Positions 8,821 to 17,424 of a stretch of DNA of 64,000 nt are shown piece after piece. The stretch is from LMUY01 sp965198895 (lineage in GTDB: Bacteria; Pseudomonadota; Alphaproteobacteria; Acetobacterales; Acetobacteraceae). The stretch is from positions 2,604,001 through 2,668,000 of the forward strand of contig OZ240676.1 in NCBI GenBank assembly GCA_965198895.1, written 5' to 3'. Made by a program: the position numbers and the translations under genes. Every line of letters starts with the position of its first letter. Within the stretch, counting starts at the first letter, position 1. The notes under the pieces are model-generated. The model was not told where the DNA came from. It did not search any database and saw nothing but the letters and a program-made list of their open reading frames with translations.

Positions 8821-11064
8821 GTGCCCGGGTTGCACGAAGCCGTCACCGTCCATCGCGACGAGTGGGGCATCCCGCATATCCGCGCCGTGGGCGAGCGGGA
8901 TGCGCATTGGGCACTCGGCTTCGTTCACGCGCAGGATAGGCTGTTCCAAATGGACCTGACCCGGCGCCGTGCCACAGGCCGCGCGGCCGAGTGGTTGGGT
9001 GCGGAGGCGGCGGAGGCGGATATCCTGTCGCGCCGCCTCGGCATGGAAGCGGCATGCCGGCGCGATCTCGCAGCCCTCGGGCCGGCGGCGCGGGACATGC
9101 TGGCGGCCTATGCCGACGGGGTGAATGCGTTCCTCGATTCGGGCGCCGCGTTGCCTATGGAGTACGGCCTGCTGGGTGCGGAGGCGGAGCGGTGGGAACC
9201 GTGGCACAGCATCGCCGTCATGCGGCGGCTCGGGCTGCTGATGGGCTCGGTGTGGTTCAAGCTGTGGCGCACGCTGGCGCTGCCGGTCGTCGGCGCGGCG
9301 GAGGCGATGAAACTGCGCTACGACGATGGCGGCCGCGATCTGCTCTGCATTCCGCCGGGCATGACGGCCGAGCGCTGGGCCGCCGACCTGGGTGCGCTCC
9401 GCCCGGCGATCGAGGCCTTGCTGCACGCCATGGGCACGGACGAGACCGGCGGCGGCAGCAATAACTGGGCGGTGGCGCCGGACCGGACCGCCACCGGACG
9501 GCCGATCCTGGCGGGCGACCCGCACCGCGTGTTCGAGGTGCCTGGCATGTACGCGCAACACCATTTGGCGTGCGATGCGTGGGATGCGATCGGGCTCAGC
9601 GTGCCGGGCGTGCCGGGCTTTCCGCACTACATGCATAACGGCCGGGTGGCGTATTGCGTGACGCATGCGTTCGTGGACATCCACGATCTGTATCTTGAGC
9701 AATTCGACGCAGATGGCACGAGGGTGCGCGTGGGTGACGGTTGGGAGCCGGTGCAGTCCCGCTCGGAAACCGTGCACGTGCGCGGTGCAGAGCCTCGCAC
9801 CGTCACTGTCACCGAAACGCGGCACGGCCCGGTGATCGCCGGCGACCCTGCCGGGGGCGCGGCGCTCGCGCTCCGCTCGGTGCAGTTCGCCGAAACCGAC
9901 CTGTCGTTCGACTGCCTGCCCCGCACGCTGCGAGCGGGCACGGTGCCGGAGCTGTTCGAGGCGACGCGTGGCTGGGGCCTGATCGACCACAACGTGGTGG
10001 CGGCGGACACGGCTGGCCGCATCGGCCACCGCGTGCGCGCCCTGGTGCCGCGCCGCCCGCGTGCGAACGGCTGGCTGCCGGTGCCCGGTTGGACCGGCGA
10101 GGGCGATTGGCACGGCATGATCCCGCACGAGGCGATGCCGGAGGTGATCGACCCGCCCGGGGGCGTCATCGTCACCGCGAACAACCGGATCGTGGCGGAC
10201 GGTGACGACTATCTGTGCACCGACTGCCACCCGCCCTACCGCGCCGAACGCATCGCCGCGCTGATCGACGGCATGCCGCCGTTCCAGGTGTCGGACGCGG
10301 CGGTGGTGCATGCGGACACGCTCTCCCCCCATGCCGGCTTGTTCCAGGCACGCTTGGCCGCCCTCCCCGAACCCGGCGACCCGGCCGTGGCCGCGGTGCG
10401 CCGCACGGTGTTGGATTGGGACGGGCGGATGGACCCGGGTTCCTTCGCGCCCAGCCTGTACAATGCGGTGCGCCGGGCCGCGACCGCGCTCCTGGCGCAA
10501 CGCTCCGGCCTGGCGGGGGCGGCCGGGCATGCGTTCGGCGCCGTGTCGCCCGGCGTTTCGCCGACCGGGCAGCTCTGGTGGACGCTGCCCGCCCTGTTGC
10601 GTGCGGACGATACGGGGCTGCTGGGTGGCTGGAGTTGGGGCGATGTCCTGTCCGCGGCACTGGCCCAGGTTGCCGCCGGGCCGGCGCCGCGGGCCTGGGG
10701 TCTCCAGCATCAGCCGCGGTTCAGCCATCCTTTGTCGGCGTCCATGCCGTCGCAAGCGGCGGTGCTCGACCCGGCGTCGCTCCCCGTCGGTGGCGACGGC
10801 GACACGGTGATGGCCATCGGCTTGGTGCCGTCCGCCGGGCCGGCCGGAACGTATGGCGCGCTGTCCCGCTACGTGTTCGATGTGGGCGACTGGGAGAACA
10901 GCCGCTGGGTCGTGTTCGGCGGCGTGTCCGGCCAACCCGGCAGCCCGCATTACGCGGACCAGACGGTGCCATGGACCGCCTGCCAGATGGTCCCGATGCG
11001 CTACGACTGGGCCGGCATCGCCGCCAACGCCGAGAGCACGGACATCATCTCCCCCTCCCCTTGA
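8821..11064 (+). CDS. Penicillin acylase family protein (Ntn hydrolase)
   Basis: About 747 residues, the size of a penicillin/acyl-homoserine-lactone acylase precursor. The N-terminal DEWGIPHIRA and FVHAQDRLFQMDLTRR motifs are typical of the alpha chain. The autocatalytic site GGGSNNWAV places the N-terminal nucleophile at Ser213 of the precursor, followed by GRPILAGDPHR of the beta chain. I chose the GTG at 8821 because it lies 2 bases after the upstream stop and 10 codons before the first conserved motif; the frame is open further upstream. No clear signal peptide is visible from this start, which is unusual because many relatives are periplasmic. Substrates in the family include beta-lactams, AHLs and N-acyl amides. 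Confidence 0.9.
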   Translation: MPGLHEAVTVHRDEWGIPHIRAVGERDAHWALGFVHAQDRLFQMDLTRRRATGRAAEWLGAEAAEADILSRRLGMEAACRRDLAALGPAARDMLAAYADGVNAFLDSGAALPMEYGLLGAEAERWEPWHSIAVMRRLGLLMGSVWFKLWRTLALPVVGAAEAMKLRYDDGGRDLLCIPPGMTAERWAADLGALRPAIEALLHAMGTDETGGGSNNWAVAPDRTATGRPILAGDPHRVFEVPGMYAQHHLACDAWDAIGLSVPGVPGFPHYMHNGRVAYCVTHAFVDIHDLYLEQFDADGTRVRVGDGWEPVQSRSETVHVRGAEPRTVTVTETRHGPVIAGDPAGGAALALRSVQFAETDLSFDCLPRTLRAGTVPELFEATRGWGLIDHNVVAADTAGRIGHRVRALVPRRPRANGWLPVPGWTGEGDWHGMIPHEAMPEVIDPPGGVIVTANNRIVADGDDYLCTDCHPPYRAERIAALIDGMPPFQVSDAAVVHADTLSPHAGLFQARLAALPEPGDPAVAAVRRTVLDWDGRMDPGSFAPSLYNAVRRAATALLAQRSGLAGAAGHAFGAVSPGVSPTGQLWWTLPALLRADDTGLLGGWSWGDVLSAALAQVAAGPAPRAWGLQHQPRFSHPLSASMPSQAAVLDPASLPVGGDGDTVMAIGLVPSAGPAGTYGALSRYVFDVGDWENSRWVVFGGVSGQPGSPHYADQTVPWTACQMVPMRYDWAGIAANAESTDIISPSP

Positions 11065-11189
11065 GGGAGGGGGCCGGGGGGAGGGGTGGCGACACGTTGA
11101 TAGCTGGGGTGTTTGCGAGCCGCCCCCGACGCCGAGATTGTGCCGTTTGCCACCCCTCCCCTAGCCCCTCCCTCAAGGGGAGGGGGTTT
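11048..11189. repeat. Inverted pair of C/G-rich palindromic repeats between convergent genes
   Basis: Two long complementary units, at about 11048-11089 and 11149-11189, flank a 60-base spacer. Each contains a CCCTCCC/GGGAGGG hairpin and a GGGGAGGGGTGGC or complementary flank. Their position between the convergent penicillin acylase and gamma-glutamyltransferase genes would let them act as a bidirectional terminator. The left unit begins inside the last codons of the acylase gene. They look like a diverged member of the CCCTCTCCCG repeat family seen elsewhere in the window. Confidence 0.75.
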
Positions 11190-12816
11190 AAATCGAGAAC
11201 CGGACCCCGGCGCGCGCCAGGCCGCCGGCTAGCGCCACCGGGCTGCCGTCCGCGCGCCAGCAGGCGGCGCCTGTCAGCATTCCGTCGTCGCCGAAGCCGA
11301 TCGCGTTCATGCCGCCGGCGATGCGGCCCACCCGCTGCACGGTATGCCCCCGTGCGGTCAAGGCGGCCGCGGTGGCGTCGGGAATGGCGGCTTCGATCTC
11401 CAGCGGGCCGCCCTGGGTCCACACGCGCGGCGCCTCCACCGCTTGCTGCGGGGTCATGCCGTGGTCGAGCAGGTTGATCACCGCCTGCATCGCAGACCCG
11501 AAGATCCGCAGCGCCCCGGGCAGCCCGAGCGCGTAGCGGATCCGGCCGTCGCGCAGCACCATCGTCGGCGCCATCGAGGTGAACACGCGCTTCAGCGGCA
11601 GGATGGACAGCGCCTGGCCGGGGATGGGCTGGAAGTTCAGCATGTAGTTGTTGGGGATCAGCCCCGTCCCCGGTACCGCAAATCGCGCACCCCACAGGCC
11701 GTTGATCGTCTGCGTGCTGCTGACCACCGTGCCGCCGGCATCCGCGACCGTCACATGCGTCGTGTTGGCGGATTCAGCGGCCTCGATCCCCGGACCCCAG
11801 TCCTGCGCCCGGGCCATGTCCAAATGCGCCCGGCGTTCGGCGGCATAGGCCTTGGAGGTGAGGCGGCCGATCGGCACGTCCACGAACGCCGGGTCGGCGG
11901 TGGCGACGGCGCGGTCGGCGAAGGCGATCTTCAGCACCTCGGCCAGCAGGTGCGTGGCGTCGGGGGAGCCGAAGCCCATCGCGGCCAGGTCGTAGCCCTC
12001 GAGGATGTTCAGCATCTGCGTGATGTGCACGCCGGCGGAGGAGGGCGGGGGCGGCGCCAGGATGCTCCAGCCCCGATAGGCGCCATGGATCGGCTCCCGC
12101 TCGATCACGCGCACGGCCTTGAGGTCGGCTAGCGTGATCAGCCCGCCATTCGCCCGCATGTGGCTGGCGAGTGCCGCCCCGATACTGCCGCCATACAGCG
12201 CCGCTGGGCCCTCGGCGGCGATCTGGCGCAGGCTGTGGGCGTAGACCGGGCGGCGCAGCAGCGACCCGGCTGCCAGCGGTTCACCGTCGGGCAGCAGCAG
12301 GGCGGACAGGTCGGGGCAGAGGCGCAAATCGGCCGCGGTGTCGGCGATGCAGTCGGCGAGGTAGGGCGTGACGACGAAGCCGCGCTCGGCCAGCCGGATC
12401 GCGGGGGCCATCGCGTCCGCCAGCTTCATCGTGCCGTAGCGTTCGAGCGCGGTGCACCAGGCCAGCAGCGCGCTGGGCACGCCCACCGCCAGCGGGCCCA
12501 CCTGGTTGGCGCGGGCGGCCAGGGCAGCGTCGTCGAACATGTCCGGCCGGGCGGCCGATGGGGCGGTGCTCATGCCGTCCAGGATGGTGTGGCGGCCGTC
12601 CGGCAAGCGGATGTGAGCGAGCCCGCCGCCCAACACGCCGACCATCATCGGTTCCACCACGGTGAGTGCGAACAGCGACGCTACGGCGGCGTCGACGGCG
12701 TTGCCGCCCTCCACCAGCACCTGCATGCCGGCGACCGAGGCGAGCGGGTGGTTGGTCACCACCATCCCACGGGAGCCGGTGGCGGATTGTTTCTGGCAGG
12801 TGAAGGGCGCGTGCAT
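11188..12816 (-). CDS. Gamma-glutamyltransferase family protein
   Basis: A 542-residue Ntn hydrolase of the gamma-glutamyltranspeptidase family, which cleaves or transfers gamma-glutamyl groups, classically of glutathione. The N terminus contains the conserved GMVVTNHPLASVAGMQVLVEGGNAVDAAVA block. The processing site NTTHVTVAD puts the autocatalytic threonine at about residue 352, with the downstream TINGLWGARFAVPGTGLIPNNYMLNF block of the small subunit. No signal peptide is visible, unlike the periplasmic enterobacterial enzyme, so it may be a cytosolic paralogue. The penicillin acylase homologue next door is another Ntn amidohydrolase, which hints at shared handling of N-acyl or gamma-glutamyl compounds. 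Confidence 0.9.
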   Translation of the reverse strand: MHAPFTCQKQSATGSRGMVVTNHPLASVAGMQVLVEGGNAVDAAVASLFALTVVEPMMVGVLGGGLAHIRLPDGRHTILDGMSTAPSAARPDMFDDAALAARANQVGPLAVGVPSALLAWCTALERYGTMKLADAMAPAIRLAERGFVVTPYLADCIADTAADLRLCPDLSALLLPDGEPLAAGSLLRRPVYAHSLRQIAAEGPAALYGGSIGAALASHMRANGGLITLADLKAVRVIEREPIHGAYRGWSILAPPPPSSAGVHITQMLNILEGYDLAAMGFGSPDATHLLAEVLKIAFADRAVATADPAFVDVPIGRLTSKAYAAERRAHLDMARAQDWGPGIEAAESANTTHVTVADAGGTVVSSTQTINGLWGARFAVPGTGLIPNNYMLNFQPIPGQALSILPLKRVFTSMAPTMVLRDGRIRYALGLPGALRIFGSAMQAVINLLDHGMTPQQAVEAPRVWTQGGPLEIEAAIPDATAAALTARGHTVQRVGRIAGGMNAIGFGDDGMLTGAACWRADGSPVALAGGLARAGVRFSI

Positions 12817-12855
12817 GGGGGAAGGCTACGGCGGAATCAGCCCCGCGCAAACCAT

Positions 12856-12989
12856 CATGCCAGGGCTTGACCCTGGTATCCACGGGGTTGGGCTGGTCAC
12901 GTCAGCCGAGTGCTCGGCACCATCGCAGGCAACACGACCCGGCCGGCGTCTGCGGAGCGCCGTGGAGACCAGGGTCAAGCCCTGGCATG
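12856..12989. repeat. Inverted repeat, GGCTTGACCC family (family B)
   Basis: Arms at 12856-12885 and 12960-12989 are 30 bases each and complementary except for one position; each starts or ends with CATGCCAGGGCTTGACCCTG. The 74-base spacer contains GGGGTTGGGCTGGTCACGTC, which also follows the copies at 35436-35539. The element fills the gap between the oxidoreductase and gamma-glutamyltransferase genes and could form a long hairpin in RNA. Similar repeats are common in alphaproteobacterial intergenic regions; their function is unknown. Confidence 0.8.
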
Positions 12990-13937
12990 ACGACTTTGCA
13001 GGATCGCCTCGACCAGCGTTTGCACCTCGAACGCTTCGGCCAGGGTGGCGAGCCCGTGCGGTTCGCCGTGCGTCATCCGCGCCACGCCGTCCAATTGGCG
13101 CTGCAGCACCAGCGGGCGGGCTTCGGCGTGGGGGATGGCGTATGGGTCGCCGTGCCAGGTGTCGCCGTCCAGCCGCTCGGCAAACGCCCAGTTCCGCAGG
13201 CGGATCGCGCCGGCCGGGCTGGTGAGGGTGAAGCTGTTGCTGTCGTCCTCCGTCGTGGTGCCGACCGAGCCCGTGAGGCTGATCGGCAACACGCCCGCCA
13301 GCAGCCGCGCCTCGATCGCCCGCTCGCTGCGGCCAGGGTCGGGGAACTGCGCGGTCGCGCTGACCAGGGTGAGCGGCCCGAGCAACCGCCGGGCCAGGAA
13401 CAGGAAGTGGGAGACGACCTCCCGCGTGAAGCCACCCTGGGCGGGACCGTCCAGCCACGACGCCGCCGCGTGCTGCCAGCCGCGCGGCCAGGTTGCGAAG
13501 GCGACGGTGATCGCGACCTGGTCCGGCTTGCCCAGGTCCGGCAGCCAGGCGGCGAGCCGCTCGACGGCCGGTGAGGATGCGAACGGAAAGTTCACCGCCG
13601 CCCGGGCACCGGCAGCCTCGGCCAGGAACGCCGCCGCGTCCGCCACATCGGTGGCCAGCGGCTTCTCGCAGAACAGCGCCCGCCCAGCCGCCAACGCCGC
13701 CCGCGCGTGCTGCAAGTGGGTGGCCGGCGGCGAGGCGACGTAGACGCAATCGCACCCGGCGATCACGTCGGCGGCCGAGGCGGCTGGGGGCGTGCCGGGC
13801 AATTCCGCGGCAAGCCGGGCCAGGGTCGCCTCCGCCGGGTCCCACACGCCCGAGATCTGCACGTTCGCAGCACCCTGGGCCGCGCGCAGCAGGCGCTCGC
13901 CCATGATGCCGGCGCCGATGATGCCTAGGCGGACCAA
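12975..13937 (-). CDS. Gfo/Idh/MocA-family oxidoreductase
   Basis: A 320-residue NAD(P)-dependent dehydrogenase-like protein. The Rossmann motif GIIGAGIMGERLL is at residues 5-17, and the family motif CEKPLATDVADAAAFL is near residue 95, carrying the EKP lysine that normally contributes to catalysis. The likely start is TTG at 13937, preceded by AGGAGA. Family members act on sugars, inositols and related polyols; the substrate is not predictable. The gene lies 16 bases after the YhaN-like gene on the same strand, so it is probably in that transcript. Its 3' end runs into the repeat at 12856-12989. Confidence 0.85.
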   Translation of the reverse strand: MVRLGIIGAGIMGERLLRAAQGAANVQISGVWDPAEATLARLAAELPGTPPAASAADVIAGCDCVYVASPPATHLQHARAALAAGRALFCEKPLATDVADAAAFLAEAAGARAAVNFPFASSPAVERLAAWLPDLGKPDQVAITVAFATWPRGWQHAAASWLDGPAQGGFTREVVSHFLFLARRLLGPLTLVSATAQFPDPGRSERAIEARLLAGVLPISLTGSVGTTTEDDSNSFTLTSPAGAIRLRNWAFAERLDGDTWHGDPYAIPHAEARPLVLQRQLDGVARMTHGEPHGLATLAEAFEVQTLVEAILQSRHARA

Positions 13938-13953
13938 ATCCGTTCTCCTGTGT

Positions 13954-16900
13954 TCACAGCCGCGGCGCGCAGACCGGCAGGCCCTGCGCCACCTGCAGCA
14001 AGTGGGGGTGATGCGTCAGCACGATCACCTGCACGTGCCGGCTCAGCTCCACCAGCGCCTCCAGCGCGGCCCGGGCGCGGGCGTCGTCGAAGGTCTGCAG
14101 GATGTCGTCGGCCACGAACGGTAGCGGTGGGGCGGAGGCGACGTGGTCCTCCACCGCCACCAGGCGCAGCGACAGATACAACTGGTCGCGCGTGCCCTCC
14201 GACAGGCGGGCGATGTGCTTCTCGCCGCCACCGGCCTCGTGCGCGATCAGGCGGCCGTGCTCGGAGCTATCCTTGTCCTCCTCGGCGGGGGACAGCCGGT
14301 CGTACACGCCGTTCGTCAGCCGCGAGAACGTGGTGCCGATGCGGGCCAGGCGGTGGTTGATGCCGCTGCTCGCCTCCACCGCGGCCAGGGCGTGGTCCAG
14401 CATCGTGGCGGCCAAGTGCTGCACCAAAGCGTCCTCCAGCACGCGCGACAGCCGGGCCGCGGCGGCGTGCCGATCGTGGGCGGCACGAGTCGCCTCCTGC
14501 CCGGCGGCCAGGGTGCGCAAGGCGCCCTCCGCCCGCTCGATCCGCGCGGCGGCCTGGCCCAGAGCGTCCTGGGCGGCGGCGGCCTCCGCATCGGCCTCGC
14601 GCTTGGCCTGCGGAATGTCGGCCGGCGCCACGGTGGCGGCCTCGGCCCGCAGCGCTTCCGCATCCAGCCCGTCGCCATCCTCGCGCAGGCGGAGCTGGGC
14701 GGCGTCACGGGCATCCTCATACGCCGCCCGCTCCAACGCCAGCGCGACCCGGCGTTGCGCCTCCTCCAGCGTCGTGGCCCCGGCCGCGCGGATCGCCGCC
14801 TCCAACCGATGCTGCGCCGCCTCCCGTGCGGAGGCAGCCTTCACGCGAGCAGCCAGCGCGGCCTCGGTCTGGCGCACCAGCGTATCCCGCGCGCCGGACG
14901 CAGCCTGGGCCGCCGCCAACCGGGCTGCCAGGCGATGCGCGACGTCGTCCGGCTCCCCGCCCGGCTCGCCCAACTGGCCGGCGATGCGGGCGCAGGCGGC
15001 GGCGAACCCGTCCAACTGGTCCCGCATCTCCGCAATGCGGCCGCGCGCGACCTCGGCGGCGTGCACCTCCGCCGGCAACGCCACCAACCGGTCGAGCACG
15101 GCGGAGGTGGCGCCGGGCTGCTCCCCCGCCGGGCGATGCAGCCGCTGCAGCACGTCGTTCCAGCGCGACGTCCACCCCGCCATGCGCTCTTCCGCCTCGG
15201 CCAGGGCCGGCGCCGCATCCGTGGCGGCGCGGCGCAGCACGGCCAGCCGCTTGGTCAGCTCCTGCCGCTGGGCCGCAATCCGATCGGCAGCCCCGAGGCG
15301 AGCGCGCGCACCGGCCAGCAACCGAGGCAGCGTATCCAGCGTCGTCGCCATCGCCGTGGCCAGTTCGGCGGTCCACGCCGCCTGCCGGTCGCGCAGACGG
15401 GATGCGGCCAACACGGCGGCCCGGTGCTCGGCATCGGCGGCAGCCACCGCCTCCCGCCCGGCGAGCAGCCCGCGCACCTCCGCCAGCCCGGCGGCCCGCG
15501 GCAGACCGATCGGGCCGAGCGCCTCCGCCCAGTCGGTGAGGGTTCTATCGGCCGCCTCCTGCGCTTCCCCGGCGCGAAGGGCGGCCTCGCCCAGCACGCC
15601 GGCCGCACGATCCACCGCCGCACGCTGCTCCGCGACCGCTGCGATGCGTTCCATCTCCGCGGCCCGGCGATCGGCCACGTCGTCGGCCGCGGCCATCGCC
15701 TGCGCGAAGGCGAGCGGCAGCGGCGTCCCGGGGGCATACTCGGCCTCCGCCGGATCCGCCGCGCCGGACAGCCGGGCATACACCAACGCCCAGCCCCGAT
15801 CCCGCCGAGCCCGGGCCGCCGCCAGCGCCGCCTCGTCCGGCAACGGCTTGCTGCCGGTGACCGCGGCCAGGCGAGTCTGCGCCGCCTCCAACGCCGCGGC
15901 GCTCTCCGCACGGCGGCGCTCGGCGGCCTCGGCTTCGGCACGGGCGGCGGTGAGCGCCTGGTCCAGCCGGATCAACGCCGCCTCCGCCGGCACCGCCAGG
16001 GCGACCAGCGCCTCCGCCGGGCCGCTCCACCCCGGCACCTTGGCCAGCACCGCCCGCAACTTGGCCGCCGCCGCATCCACCGCAGCCGCTGCCTCCCGCG
16101 CCAACCGGGCCGGGTCGCCATCCGCCGCCGCCTCGTCGTGCGCGGCGCGCAACGCGTCGGTGGCGGAGGCAGCGGGCAGGGCCGCCAGATCGTCCTCCGC
16201 CGCCGCGATCGCCGCCCGGTGCTGCTGCAGCGCGGCCGCGGCGGTGGTGCGGGCGGAGGCAACCTCCGGCGCCTCCCCCACCAATCCGCGCGCCGTGGCG
16301 ATATCGGCCGCCGACTGCAGCTCGCTCGCCGCATCGGCCGGACTCGCCGGGCTCGACAGCTCGCGCAGCAGCCGGGCGATCGCACCCTCCGCCTCCCGCC
16401 GCTCCGCCTCGCGCTTGGGAATATCGCGGCGGGACGCCTCCGACCGCAGGCTTTCCGCGTGCAGCCGCGCGATCGCCGCCGCCTCCGCCAACGCGGCTTC
16501 GTCCACCAGGTGCGTCTCGGTCTGCGCCACCAACCGGGCATGCTGGTCCCGCGCCGCGACCTCGTCCCGCGCGGCGGCGTCCGCCGTGTCCACCGCCTCC
16601 GCCAGCGTCGCGGGCAGACCCGGCGGCAGCACCGGCGCGTCGGTATGGGCCGCGAGCCACGCCGCCGCCGCATCCAGCTCGTCCAAATGGCGGCGCGTGC
16701 GCAACACCCGGTTCAGCCGGTCCAGCACCGCCGCCGCTTCCGCCGCGCGCGTCTTGGCCGCATCCTGCGCCGCGACTGCCTCGGCCCGCTCGCGCTCGTG
16801 CTCGGCCACGGTGGGCGGCCGCACCATCGTCTCCGCCAGCCGCGACCCGGCCGCCGTCCACTCGTCGCAGGCCTTGTAGAACGCCGCCCCCGCACTGCGC

Positions 16901-17424
16901 CGGGTCGGGGCCGCCTCGTCCCGCCGCCGGCCCAGATCGGCGGCCAGGGCACGGGCCGAGCCGAGCTCCCCGGCACTCGACAGCAACGCGTCCGCCAGGT
17001 CGCCATCGGTCTGCAGCAGCGCCTTGCCGCCGGCGCGCAACTGGGCCGAGTCCAGCACGAACAGCCGCTCCAGCCGCTTGCGCTCGCTCTCCCGCGGCAG
17101 CCGGTCTGGCAGCCACGAAATCGGCTTGCCGGCCGTGTCCGTCAGCGTGTTGCTGCGCCCCTTGCGCCGCACGAAACTGGCCACCTCGCCATCCGGAAAC
17201 ACCGCCTCCGCATGCAGGCGCATCCGGTTGTAATCGAACTGGAACCCCATCGGCGTCTGCGGGTGGATGCCGAACAGCAGCTCCGCCAGCGCGTGGCGCA
17301 GCACCGACTTCCCCGCCCCGTTCGGCGCCTCCACGATGTTGATCACCCCCGGCTCCGGGCTCAGCTCCAGCGAGGTCGCGGCGAAATTCCCGTACGCTTC
17401 CAGCCCCAGCCGACGGAGCCGCAT
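13954..17424 (-). CDS. AAA ATPase with SMC/Rad50-like coiled coil (YhaN/SbcC-like)
   Basis: A 1156-residue protein built like Rad50/SbcC. The N-terminal ATPase half has Walker A EAPNGAGKSVLRHAL (about residues 33-47). A very long Ala/Glu/Arg-rich coiled coil fills the middle. The C terminus carries an ABC-like signature RLSEGTRDQLYLSLRL, Walker B PFVADDIL and the THHPHLL switch. The start MRLRRLGLEAYGNF is typical of the YhaN subgroup (AAA_27). It overlaps the upstream nuclease gene by 1 base (TGATG). The pair should form a nuclease-ATPase complex acting on DNA ends or structures, by analogy with SbcCD. The precise role of the YhaON group is not established. Confidence 0.88.
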   Translation of the reverse strand: MRLRRLGLEAYGNFAATSLELSPEPGVINIVEAPNGAGKSVLRHALAELLFGIHPQTPMGFQFDYNRMRLHAEAVFPDGEVASFVRRKGRSNTLTDTAGKPISWLPDRLPRESERKRLERLFVLDSAQLRAGGKALLQTDGDLADALLSSAGELGSARALAADLGRRRDEAAPTRRSAGAAFYKACDEWTAAGSRLAETMVRPPTVAEHERERAEAVAAQDAAKTRAAEAAAVLDRLNRVLRTRRHLDELDAAAAWLAAHTDAPVLPPGLPATLAEAVDTADAAARDEVAARDQHARLVAQTETHLVDEAALAEAAAIARLHAESLRSEASRRDIPKREAERREAEGAIARLLRELSSPASPADAASELQSAADIATARGLVGEAPEVASARTTAAAALQQHRAAIAAAEDDLAALPAASATDALRAAHDEAAADGDPARLAREAAAAVDAAAAKLRAVLAKVPGWSGPAEALVALAVPAEAALIRLDQALTAARAEAEAAERRRAESAAALEAAQTRLAAVTGSKPLPDEAALAAARARRDRGWALVYARLSGAADPAEAEYAPGTPLPLAFAQAMAAADDVADRRAAEMERIAAVAEQRAAVDRAAGVLGEAALRAGEAQEAADRTLTDWAEALGPIGLPRAAGLAEVRGLLAGREAVAAADAEHRAAVLAASRLRDRQAAWTAELATAMATTLDTLPRLLAGARARLGAADRIAAQRQELTKRLAVLRRAATDAAPALAEAEERMAGWTSRWNDVLQRLHRPAGEQPGATSAVLDRLVALPAEVHAAEVARGRIAEMRDQLDGFAAACARIAGQLGEPGGEPDDVAHRLAARLAAAQAASGARDTLVRQTEAALAARVKAASAREAAQHRLEAAIRAAGATTLEEAQRRVALALERAAYEDARDAAQLRLREDGDGLDAEALRAEAATVAPADIPQAKREADAEAAAAQDALGQAAARIERAEGALRTLAAGQEATRAAHDRHAAAARLSRVLEDALVQHLAATMLDHALAAVEASSGINHRLARIGTTFSRLTNGVYDRLSPAEEDKDSSEHGRLIAHEAGGGEKHIARLSEGTRDQLYLSLRLVAVEDHVASAPPLPFVADDILQTFDDARARAALEALVELSRHVQVIVLTHHPHLLQVAQGLPVCAPRL

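Noticed and set aside
8815..10950. 711-codon minus-strand frame opposite the penicillin acylase gene
   Set aside because: Composition is typical antisense (Arg/His/Gly-rich) and no motif is present; the plus strand carries the conserved SNNW nucleophile site.
12816..12975. CRISPR-like alternation of repeats and spacers (also 35436-35539)
   Set aside because: The units are inverted or only two, of unequal spacing, and are the same dispersed palindrome seen elsewhere; no cas genes are present.
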